DNA of 64,000 bases from an uncultured Dokdonia sp. (GTDB lineage: Bacteria > Bacteroidota > Bacteroidia > Flavobacteriales > Flavobacteriaceae). Under the pieces are notes generated by a model that saw only the letters and a program-made list of their open reading frames with translations, searched no databases and was not told the DNA's origin. Both the position numbers and the translations under genes were made by a program. This document shows, one piece after another, positions 7,191 to 14,352 of the stretch. The stretch is taken from the NCBI RefSeq assembly GCF_947492815.1, contig NZ_CANLOB010000002.1, forward strand, positions 62,001 through 126,000. The letters are read 5' to 3'. Numbering within the stretch: position 1 is the stretch's first letter; every line of letters starts with the position of its first letter.

Positions 7191-7202
7191 CAAAATGCAT
7201 CA

Positions 7203-7324
7203 AAGGTGGCTGAGTAATTTCGAAGTATGAGAAATTGTACCGAAGTTATTATATCGAAATCAAAGGAGGCTGAGTGATTTTTATAATTGCTGAAAGCAAT
7301 TCTAAAAATTGTACCGAAGTCCCG
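7203..7324. repeat. Two tandem REP-like hairpin elements
   Basis: Copy one (7203-7248) has GGCTGAGTAATTTC and GAAATTGTACCGAAG ends. Copy two (7261-7324) has GGCTGAGTGATTTTT and AAAAATTGTACCGAAGTCCCG ends with an inner stem AATTGCT/AGCAATT. Both carry GTACCGAA where other copies have GTATCGAA, so they share a recent common origin. Within 7061-7424 I see no gene. Confidence 0.7.
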
Positions 7325-7424
7325 AATTCTAAGTAACACAATCCTCTTAAAATCGTCATAAAAAAAGAGCCCAGGCAACCATTTGTAAAAATGAAGCGTC
7401 TTTATAAAAAAACAACCATCCATC

Positions 7425-8921
7425 ATGACGACAATCATCAAATACATCATCACATTACTTACCGTATTACTGGTCTCTAATATGACCGCACAAACCATAT
7501 CGGCAACACTTATAGATAGTAAAACGCAAGAACCTATTCCATTTGCTACCATTGAACTTTCAGAAAATCAAGGCGTAATTTCAAATGAAGAAGGTGTTTT
7601 TACCATCAATCCTGAGCAATTAAAAAAAATAAAAGATTCTATATATATATCTTCTATGGGATATGAACGTAAGGGAATTTTTTTAGCATCACTTACAGAT
7701 AGCATCATTACACTCGCTCCTAAATCTTTTGAGTTAAAAGGCGTTTTTCTTTCTAGTAATCCGCTTTCTGTAGATGAGGTGATCGAAAAAGTGAAAGAAA
7801 ATCTTGATAAAAACTACTATGTAAAAGAACTATCTAAAAAGAAGATATTCTTCAGACAATCTGATTTTAATACAATGAAAAAAGTAGATTTTGGATTTAA
7901 GAAGTCAACGATTGAAGAGTTAAATAAAGAATTAATAGATAGTATTGCGACCTTAGTACCTCGTGAGTCTTCGTATTACCGAGAAGTGGTAGGAGATTTT
8001 TATGGAAATTACAATAAGCATAAATTCCATATTGATAAAGCAGCAGAGTTGTATGATAAATCCAAAGATGTTTCTGTCGACGGACTCAGTGAACGTCTAG
8101 AAACAATTTTCAAAGAAAACGTAAAACCAGATTCGTATCTTAAAATTAAATCAGGATTATTTGGAACAAAAGTACAACTAGACTCTATCACTGCGGCTAA
8201 TGAAGATGCCAATAAAGTAAAGGTAGAAGTAGAAAATGCAAGTGATAAAAACTACTTCCAGCAACAAATGAAAGATCGTATTTCAGAGCTGTACACACAA
8301 CTCTTTTTTAATGAAGACTCTAAGATTGATATTCTAGAAAAATCAAATCGTTACGAGTTTGAAATCAGAGATTACACCTTTATTGATCAAGAACCTGTGT
8401 ATATTATTGATTTTTCGCCGAAAGGCAAAAAAGATTTTCAAGGAACTGCATTTGTAAACACCAACGATTTTGCTATTGTACGTCTAGAATTTAACAATGT
8501 GCGTCCATTATTTAAGTTTGGATTATTAGGGATTAAATATGGTGAAAACGTGTATAGAGGTAAGATGCTATTTGCCAAAAATAGTAGCGGTAGTTATAGT
8601 CCGCGCTATTTGGAACTTGAAAACGGAAATTACTTTGGTGTAGATCGCCCTTTAAAAGTGATAGAAAAGAATAAGCATGTAAAGGGACGTCGTAAGCAAA
8701 ATGAACTTTCGCTTGCCTTAGATGTGCAAGGAACATCCCTTTCTAAGTATGAAATGGTCGTGTTTAACTCTGAAGATATTTCAGATACAGCCTATGAAGC
8801 TGCTTCTGAAAATGAAAATGTAAAAGCAACGTATTTATCTAAATACGATCCTAGTTTCTGGGCCGGCTATAGCATCATGGAACCCAATGCCGCCATTCAA
8901 GCTTTTGAGGTAGTGGAGTAA
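7425..8921 (+). CDS. Secreted CarboxypepD_reg-like domain protein
   Basis: The 498-residue protein has a signal peptide (residues 1-23, ending NMTAQ) and then a carboxypeptidase regulatory-like beta-sandwich (about 24-105: ISATLIDSKTQEPIPFATIEL, GVISNEEGVFTI, ISSMGYERKGI). The rest, about 390 residues, is a conserved flavobacterial extension rich in lysine and glutamate with the strand pattern YEFEIRDYTFIDQEPVYIIDF and FQGTAFVNTNDFAIVRLEF. This resembles the outer-membrane or periplasmic DUF5686-like or TonB-plugless families, but I do not assign one. It is monocistronic between repeat blocks. Substrate and partner are unknown. Confidence 0.75.
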   Translation: MTTIIKYIITLLTVLLVSNMTAQTISATLIDSKTQEPIPFATIELSENQGVISNEEGVFTINPEQLKKIKDSIYISSMGYERKGIFLASLTDSIITLAPKSFELKGVFLSSNPLSVDEVIEKVKENLDKNYYVKELSKKKIFFRQSDFNTMKKVDFGFKKSTIEELNKELIDSIATLVPRESSYYREVVGDFYGNYNKHKFHIDKAAELYDKSKDVSVDGLSERLETIFKENVKPDSYLKIKSGLFGTKVQLDSITAANEDANKVKVEVENASDKNYFQQQMKDRISELYTQLFFNEDSKIDILEKSNRYEFEIRDYTFIDQEPVYIIDFSPKGKKDFQGTAFVNTNDFAIVRLEFNNVRPLFKFGLLGIKYGENVYRGKMLFAKNSSGSYSPRYLELENGNYFGVDRPLKVIEKNKHVKGRRKQNELSLALDVQGTSLSKYEMVVFNSEDISDTAYEAASENENVKATYLSKYDPSFWAGYSIMEPNAAIQAFEVVE

Positions 8922-8926
8922 TAGAA

Positions 8927-9110
8927 AGTCGGTCGTTTCGATACAATCCGCTTGCAGCAGATTACTCAATGTCCTTACGTTGGAATTATACAAGGAGGCT
9001 GAGTGATTTTAGCGTAAGCATAAATTGTATCGAAGTCCGCTTTCGCGAAATCGAGCTTGCGAGACCTGTCTGCCTGCAGGTTCATGATCAGAGGGAGAGT
9101 AAAACGGTAG
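8927..9110. repeat. Inverted pair of REP-like elements followed by compound repeat
   Basis: Bases 8927-8974 are an element in minus orientation (GGTCGTTTCGATAC ... TTACTCAATGTCC). Bases 8992-9038 are one in plus orientation (GGAGGCTGAGTGATTTT ... ATTGTATCGAAGTCC). Bases 9039-9110 repeat the palindrome-led block at 6148 (GCTTTCGCGAAATCGAGCTT, GCGAGAC, CTGTCTGCCTGCAGG, CAGAGGGAGAG, AACGGTA). Within 8922-9259 no gene is visible. Confidence 0.75.
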
Positions 9111-9259
9111 TATCTATAAATATGTATAAACTGTAAAAGAATATTTTTAAAGGAAAAAATGACAAAAAAATAAGGTTTTAAATTTTTCTTCGACAAATCG
9201 GTTGTAATTGACTATAGTATTACTACCAGCCATTTTATAAATCAAAAACCTTTTATGTC

Positions 9260-10366
9260 ATGAGAACATATATTCTCTTATTGATAAGTCTTCTTAGTGT
9301 CTCAAATATGTTAATTGCTCAAAAAGCAATGCCACATGCAAGTCCAAAAGAAAGAACAACACCTACCTATTTAAGTAAAGAAGAAATCACAGTTTCTACT
9401 ATTTATAAAAAAGCACTTCCAGCGGTTGTGACTATTTTTACGACTTCTAATAATTTTACAGAAAAGGGAGCTATAAAAAGTCAAGGACAAGGGTCTGGAG
9501 TACTTATTTCTCATGATTGTTATATTCTTACAGCGGCTCATGTGGTAGATGGAGCCTCTGAGATTTTAGTCAAAACACAAGATGGAAAAATGCGTAAAGC
9601 GTCTATCCTGTTTAGTGAAAAAACAGCAGACATTGCATTACTTCAATTAAAAGTGTTAGACCCTACTTTAGCACATGCAAAACTTGGGGATTCAGATAAT
9701 CTAGTGGTAGGTCAAAATGTATATGCCATAGGAAGTCCGTATGGTCTTGAAAATTCATTTTCATCAGGGATTATCTCAGCTTTTAGAGGAGATGACCGAC
9801 TGTATGATGGAACGGTTCGTGTGGAGTTTATCCAAACTGATGCAGCCATCAACTCAGGAAATAGTGGAGGTCCTCTTTTTAATTCACAAGGTGAAGTCGT
9901 AGGGATTGCATCAAGTATATTGACCGTTTCAGGCGGATTTCAAGGCATAGGAATGGTGGTGTCTATCAATACCGCAAAAGATTTACTTGCTTTTGAAGAT
10001 CGCCCTTGGGTAGGTGTAGAAAGTGTTTTCTTAACACAAGAAGAATACGCACGCTTGTTTAATCTCCCTATTCAAAATGGAGGATTACTTATACAACGTG
10101 TAGCAGCCAATAGTCCCGCAGAAAAAGCAGGATTACGAGGAGGGTATATCTCGGCAAATGTAGCAGGAAGAGAAATTTTATTTGGGGGCGATATTATTCT
10201 TCAGATAGGGAAACAAGTAACCTGTCACGTAGATTGTTTAGAACACTCAAAAAACGCACATGCAGATGAAAATAAAATTGACATACGCTATCTAAGAGAA
10301 GGAAAACAATATACAGCTACATTAGATATTACAGATACCCGTCGTAATTTTTTAGTAAAGAAGTAA
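9260..10366 (+). CDS. Periplasmic HtrA/DegP-like trypsin-family protease with one PDZ domain
   Basis: The 368-residue protein has a signal peptide (about 1-20), a chymotrypsin-fold protease domain with catalytic H94 (LTAAHVVDG), D124 (TADIALLQL) and S202 (INSGNSGGPLFN), and a C-terminal PDZ domain (about 250-365, with NGGLLIQRVAANSPAEKAGL). It belongs to the S1C group, which degrades or refolds misfolded envelope proteins. The family often has one or two PDZ domains; here there is one, with an insertion before the final strands. ATG 9260 is used because an earlier ATG (9255) runs into a stop after two codons. It is a single gene preceded by a repeat block and likely envelope-stress controlled, which is not shown by the sequence. 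Confidence 0.9.
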   Translation: MRTYILLLISLLSVSNMLIAQKAMPHASPKERTTPTYLSKEEITVSTIYKKALPAVVTIFTTSNNFTEKGAIKSQGQGSGVLISHDCYILTAAHVVDGASEILVKTQDGKMRKASILFSEKTADIALLQLKVLDPTLAHAKLGDSDNLVVGQNVYAIGSPYGLENSFSSGIISAFRGDDRLYDGTVRVEFIQTDAAINSGNSGGPLFNSQGEVVGIASSILTVSGGFQGIGMVVSINTAKDLLAFEDRPWVGVESVFLTQEEYARLFNLPIQNGGLLIQRVAANSPAEKAGLRGGYISANVAGREILFGGDIILQIGKQVTCHVDCLEHSKNAHADENKIDIRYLREGKQYTATLDITDTRRNFLVKK

Positions 10367-10509
10367 TAGTTAATTGAGATTATCTAAAAAGATGTAATTG
10401 TCGTCAAATTGAACTTGTTTTAATTTTTCATTGTATTGATAATTAATGATATAAAGTTCTGTAATAAATTCATAATGACGTGTCAAGTTATTTTTTAGAC
10501 AGCCTTTTA

Positions 10510-10615
10510 ATGCGGCTGAGTATGTTTATATTTTCAGAAAGCAACTATGAAACTTGTATTGAAGTGACCGCTTTCGCAAACCTGCCTCGTCGGCAAGCAG
10601 AAGCGTACTCAGAAA
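10510..10615. repeat. Degenerate REP-like element plus compound repeat
   Basis: GCGGCTGAGTATGTTT ... CTTGTATTGAAGTGACC is a decayed copy of the hairpin element. It is followed by CGCTTTCGCAAACCTGCCTC and GTCGGCAAGCAGAAGCGTAC, a decayed copy of the palindrome-led block, similar to the one at 47209-47250. The interval 10367-10622 holds no gene and separates convergent genes. Confidence 0.55.
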
Positions 10616-10622
10616 AGAACAT

Positions 10623-11951
10623 CTATTTCTTATAACGTAACTCTTCTTGTGAGATAGTATAATCCCATACTTTTTGCCCTTTCTGATCGTAAATGGTAAG
10701 GAGTAATGTACGCTTCCCATAAGCTCCAGAAATATTAACGAGTCCAAAGTTACGTTCATAATAGGTTTTGTCTTTTACCTGAAGTGTATTTCCTTCATCA
10801 CGCGCTTTATGGGTTCCTGATGTAAGCGGTGAACACGTAATGTCAATAAGCGGATATGCATCTGGGCGTTCTAAACGAGAAATCTCTGTGTGATGACGAT
10901 CACCACTCATAAATACGACACCTTCTATCTTCTCAGAAGCAATACGGTCTAGTAGACGCTTGCGTGCTTCCGGATACGTAGCATAATTTTCATATACCGC
11001 AGCATCACTGATGGTTTGTCCTCCAATACATACGATCTTAAAAGCAGCTTTACTTGCGGTCAGGGCATCAATAAGCCAAGTAAGTTGTGCGTCTCCTAAA
11101 TAGTCTTTGTCGGTGTCAAGACTTCTGTTAGGTGCACGATGATATCGATCATCCATCAAGAAAAACTCCACATCATTCCATACAAATTGTCCTGTAATAC
11201 CTCCTTCTCCAGTAGCATTAGTGCTTGGATTTCCCCAATACTCATTAAAGGCTTTTTCAGCTACTTTTTTATGTACAAAACTACGGTCAGAATCATTAGG
11301 TCCATAGTCATGATCATCCCAAATAGCATAATGATGTACACTTCCTAATAAAGGTTGTAATTCAGGAGTTGTTCGTGCTTCTCTGTTACGATGACGAATG
11401 CCGCGTTCGGTTTGGAAATCGGGTGTGCGTAAATAAATATTATCTCCTAACCAGACCATGAAATCAGGATCTTTCTGAACAATACTTTCAAAGATTTCGT
11501 AGGCATCTCCATAAGGCCTTCCTGGTCGGTCGTCTTTTGGTTCGTTTTTATAAAAACAAGATCCAATAGCAAATGTAAATGGCGGTGGATCGGTACGATA
11601 TTGCCATAAGGTTTGTGTTTGGAATTCTAATGGATAGGGACGAGATACGTATTGATCATTAATGTATAATTTATAGGTGTATGTAGTTCCATAGGCTACA
11701 TCACTTGGGTATAATTTTGCAATATAGTCTCCTGTTTCTGTGGTAGCAACAGTTTGGGTGAATCGTTCTTTTTCGCCTTGAGCGAAATATCCTATTTTAA
11801 TATCAGCAGGCGCTTTGGTTTGTACCCAGATCAAAGCTTCTCTAAAATCTGAATATCCAACCATAGGTCCTGATTGTAATAGGTTAGCTTGCGCGAAAAT
11901 AGCTGTAGAAATAAAAAAACTGACTAAAAAAGAAAAAATTGAACGATTCAT
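10623..11951 (-). CDS. phoD: Secreted PhoD-like alkaline phosphatase/phosphodiesterase
   Basis: The 442-residue protein carries a signal peptide (about 1-21, ending IFAQ), a PhoD N-terminal beta-domain (about 25-120) and the metallophosphatase core. Core motifs are FAIGSCFYKNE (about 128-138), VWLGDNIYLRTPDF, YAIWDDHDYGPNDSD, MDDRYHR, and MSGDRHHTEIS near residue 355. PhoD enzymes hydrolyse phosphate mono- and diesters outside the cytoplasm with Fe/Ca. This version is of the short flavobacterial type. No pho-box could be identified. It is divergent from the tandem T9SS genes at 12097 across 145 bases. Confidence 0.88.
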   Translation of the reverse strand: MNRSIFSFLVSFFISTAIFAQANLLQSGPMVGYSDFREALIWVQTKAPADIKIGYFAQGEKERFTQTVATTETGDYIAKLYPSDVAYGTTYTYKLYINDQYVSRPYPLEFQTQTLWQYRTDPPPFTFAIGSCFYKNEPKDDRPGRPYGDAYEIFESIVQKDPDFMVWLGDNIYLRTPDFQTERGIRHRNREARTTPELQPLLGSVHHYAIWDDHDYGPNDSDRSFVHKKVAEKAFNEYWGNPSTNATGEGGITGQFVWNDVEFFLMDDRYHRAPNRSLDTDKDYLGDAQLTWLIDALTASKAAFKIVCIGGQTISDAAVYENYATYPEARKRLLDRIASEKIEGVVFMSGDRHHTEISRLERPDAYPLIDITCSPLTSGTHKARDEGNTLQVKDKTYYERNFGLVNISGAYGKRTLLLTIYDQKGQKVWDYTISQEELRYKK

Positions 11952-12096
11952 AGATGGTTGTTTTGTGCAAATTTTTTAAAAAGAAAGGATATATATGTTA
12001 TCCTAGTATTAAAAGTAAGATATGAAAAATACATATTTCGATGTTTTCTATTATTTTACAAAAAAAATAGTATCTTAAAGTGCTAAATAATTGATT

Positions 12097-12834
12097 ATGA
12101 ACAAACAATTGCTTTTTATCGTATCGATATTTTTCATGATATCTCAAGGCATATTTGCGCAAGATCCCCTACTTTTTGAAGGTATATGGAAATTAGAATC
12201 TTTAGTTATAGATGGAGAAGAGTTTTTTCCACCCTTTAATGATGAGGTACATACGGTAGGACTTACTTTTGAAGACGAAGAAGGTGCAGATGTATTTAAT
12301 AGTTGGGTTTGTAATAGTTTTTTTGCTTCTATAAATTTTGAAGAAGGAGGGAATGAATCGGATTTTTCATTTTCGTTTACAGAAGATTATGCTATAACAT
12401 TACTTGAATGTGATTTAGCTGAAAATACTACTTTTGAAAATCAGTATTTTAATTTTTATTTGAATACGATACAAGATCCATTTGGATATTATATTGAGAT
12501 TCCGGAAGAAACTGTAACATTAGTAGTAATTGCTTCCAATGGAGATATCGCTGTTTATACTAATGATTCTTTGTCTTTAAGTGAGAATACATTGCTTTCT
12601 TTTTCTATCTACCCAAATCCTGTTCAAGATCGATTATTTATTCAGACAGAAAATAGTCTAGAAGACTTTACAGTGACTGTATTTGATATGTTAGGAAGAA
12701 CACTTATAACTACTTCAAAAGAAGCACTAGAGACAAGTCCAATAGATGTTCAAGATTGGAAGTCAGGAATCTATTTTCTTCGTATGGAAGATCAGAATGG
12801 AGGAGCTATAACAAAACGATTTATTAAAAACTAA
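12097..12834 (+). CDS. T9SS-secreted protein, first of two tandem paralogues
   Basis: ATG 12097 is chosen over an in-frame TTG two codons upstream because it starts a good signal peptide (MNKQLLFIVSIFFMISQGIFA, cleaved before QDP). The 245-residue product has an acidic lipocalin-like or beta-rich middle part (EGIWKLESLVIDGEEF, CNSFFASINFE, TLLECDLAENTTFENQYFNFYL) and a type A type IX secretion sorting domain at the end (FSIYPNPVQDRLFIQ ... FDMLGRTL ... WKSGIYFLRM ... KRFIKN). It is expected at the cell surface or in the medium. Its neighbour 10 bases downstream is a paralogue. The exact function is unknown. Confidence 0.85.
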   Translation: MNKQLLFIVSIFFMISQGIFAQDPLLFEGIWKLESLVIDGEEFFPPFNDEVHTVGLTFEDEEGADVFNSWVCNSFFASINFEEGGNESDFSFSFTEDYAITLLECDLAENTTFENQYFNFYLNTIQDPFGYYIEIPEETVTLVVIASNGDIAVYTNDSLSLSENTLLSFSIYPNPVQDRLFIQTENSLEDFTVTVFDMLGRTLITTSKEALETSPIDVQDWKSGIYFLRMEDQNGGAITKRFIKN

Positions 12835-12844
12835 CTAATTATTT

Positions 12845-13564
12845 ATGAAAACATATCGATTCTTTTTAGTGTTATTGTGCTTTGTTGTTTCTCAAAATAG
12901 TTTTGCTCAAGATCCCCTTCTTTTTGAAGGAGAATGGGAATTATATTCTTTGGAAGTAAACGGAGAACAATTTCTGCCAGAATCAAATGACGAAGTAGAG
13001 TCTATTCAACTTATTTTTGAAGAAGAAAATGATAACAATCCTAACTATTTTAACACCTATGTGTGTAATTCTTTTTTAGGCTCAGTGATATTTAATAATA
13101 ACACATTTACCTTAGATGATTATGGAATCACATTAATAGAATGTGAACTTGCAGAGAATACTATTTTTGAAAATCAATATTTCAATTTTTACCTGAATAC
13201 TATATCAGATCCATTTCAATATAGTATAGAATTTCTTGGTGATAATGCGACATTACATGTAATCGCTTCAAATGGTGATACTGCAGATTATGGTAATAGT
13301 TTATTAGCTACGAGTGATTTTATAAAACCTTTTTTTTCTATCTATCCAAATCCTGTTCAAGATCAATTACATGTACAAATAAATAGTCAAGAAGACTATA
13401 CTGTAAGCGTATTTGATATGTTGGGAAGAACACTTATGACTACTTCAAAAGAAGCACTAGAGACAAGTCCAATAGATGTTCAAAATTGGAAGTCGGGAAT
13501 CTATTTTCTTCGTATGGAAGATCAGAATGGAAGAGTGACAATAAAACGATTTATTAAAAACTAA
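12845..13564 (+). CDS. T9SS-secreted protein, second of two tandem paralogues
   Basis: This 239-residue paralogue of the gene before it has a signal peptide (about 1-21, ending SFAQDP), the same beta-rich middle (FEGEWELYSLEVNGEQF, CNSFLGSVIFN, TLIECELAENTIFENQYFNFYL) and a type A T9SS tail. The middle parts have diverged clearly, while the last about 50 codons are almost identical in DNA between the two genes. This points to a local duplication followed by gene conversion or selection on the sorting tail. The pair is probably one transcript. Confidence 0.85.
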   Translation: MKTYRFFLVLLCFVVSQNSFAQDPLLFEGEWELYSLEVNGEQFLPESNDEVESIQLIFEEENDNNPNYFNTYVCNSFLGSVIFNNNTFTLDDYGITLIECELAENTIFENQYFNFYLNTISDPFQYSIEFLGDNATLHVIASNGDTADYGNSLLATSDFIKPFFSIYPNPVQDQLHVQINSQEDYTVSVFDMLGRTLMTTSKEALETSPIDVQNWKSGIYFLRMEDQNGRVTIKRFIKN

Positions 13565-13580
13565 ATCAAACATAAATGTG

Positions 13581-13609
13581 TTGAATCCCCATATAAAAGA
13601 GTAATTTTG
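13581..13609 (+). promoter_or_regulatory. Bacteroidota-type promoter for the ABM-domain gene
   Basis: A TTG at 13581-13583 and TAATTTTG at 13602-13609 are spaced by 18 bases, matching the TTG-N17-23-TAnnTTTG consensus of this phylum. The gene start lies 17 bases beyond the -7 box. Confidence 0.6.
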
Positions 13610-13626
13610 GGTAATAACTTTTTGGC

Positions 13627-13968
13627 ATGGCATCACACACTTCTTCTCTTACACCAATTCATAAAGAACTTCCCTATTATGCAGTTATTTTTGCAAGTGA
13701 ACAAACAAGTATCACTAGAGGATATAGTATGGCAGCACAGCATTTAGAAGAGCTTGCACAAGGAATGCCAGGGTTCTTAGGAATAGACCATGCACGCAAC
13801 GAAGTAGGGATTACAATTTCTTATTGGAAAACTCTAGAAGATATTGCAAGATGGAAAGCACAAACAGATCATCAAGCAGCGCAAGTGAAAGGAAAAAGTA
13901 CGTGGTATGAAGCGTATACTATACGTATTTGCAAAGTAGAGCGTCAGTATGATTTTTCTGCTCTTTAA
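13627..13968 (+). CDS. Antibiotic biosynthesis monooxygenase (ABM) domain protein
   Basis: The 113-residue cytoplasmic protein is a single ferredoxin-like ABM domain: YYAVIFASEQT first strand, MAAQHLEELAQGMPGFLGIDHARN helix and strand, VGITISYWKTLEDIARWKAQTDHQAAQ, and the final YEAYTIRICKVERQYDF. This matches the widespread YdhR/YgiN-type small proteins often called heme-degrading or quinol monooxygenases. The precise substrate cannot be deduced. A well-formed own promoter lies upstream, and a hairpin (13995-14012) follows, so it is monocistronic. Confidence 0.85.
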   Translation: MASHTSSLTPIHKELPYYAVIFASEQTSITRGYSMAAQHLEELAQGMPGFLGIDHARNEVGITISYWKTLEDIARWKAQTDHQAAQVKGKSTWYEAYTIRICKVERQYDFSAL

Positions 13969-13994
13969 TAACGTATATGTGTAAAACGGGTGTT

Positions 13995-14012
13995 CCCTCC
14001 TAGAAAGGAGGG
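13995..14012. terminator. Hairpin after the ABM gene
   Basis: CCCTCCT AGAA AGGAGGG forms a perfect 7-bp stem, followed at 14025 by GGTTTTCTTTC. It may terminate the ABM transcript. Its sequence also resembles the purine/pyrimidine-tract hairpin family seen at 7046 and 20019. Confidence 0.5.
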
Positions 14013-14096
14013 TTAGGGAGGTTTTCTTTCTTATAAAATAATCAGACACACTAGATATGCTGATATAAGCTCTCATTCAAAGTGCAAAGATGGTAA

Positions 14097-14151
14097 AACT
14101 GTTAAATCCGTCACAAATGTTAAAACTCGCATACTAGAAATTTTAACAGTT
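14097..14151. promoter_or_regulatory. Inverted repeat and possible promoter ahead of the macroglobulin gene
   Basis: AACTGTTAAA at 14097-14106 and TTTAACAGTT at 14142-14151 are perfect inverted copies 35 bases apart. Another GTTAAAACT lies between them. A TATCTTTA box at 14265-14272 could be the -7 element of the next gene. The spacing suggests an operator or a hairpin, but no regulator can be named. Nothing else is visible in 14027-14352. Confidence 0.35.
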
Positions 14152-14352
14152 ACGTTACCACCATAACCACTCGATTTTCTATACCTTTTTTCTATGTTAG
14201 ATTGACCAATCTCAATATAGAAAAAACATCATTTTAAATTCATATTAATCCGTTTAAAATCTGTTATCTTTAGTAGCATATTTTGAATACCTTTTTATCT
14301 AGTTTTGCCCTTTTTAGAGCAGAAGATAGAGAGGGTAACTAACACCATCATT

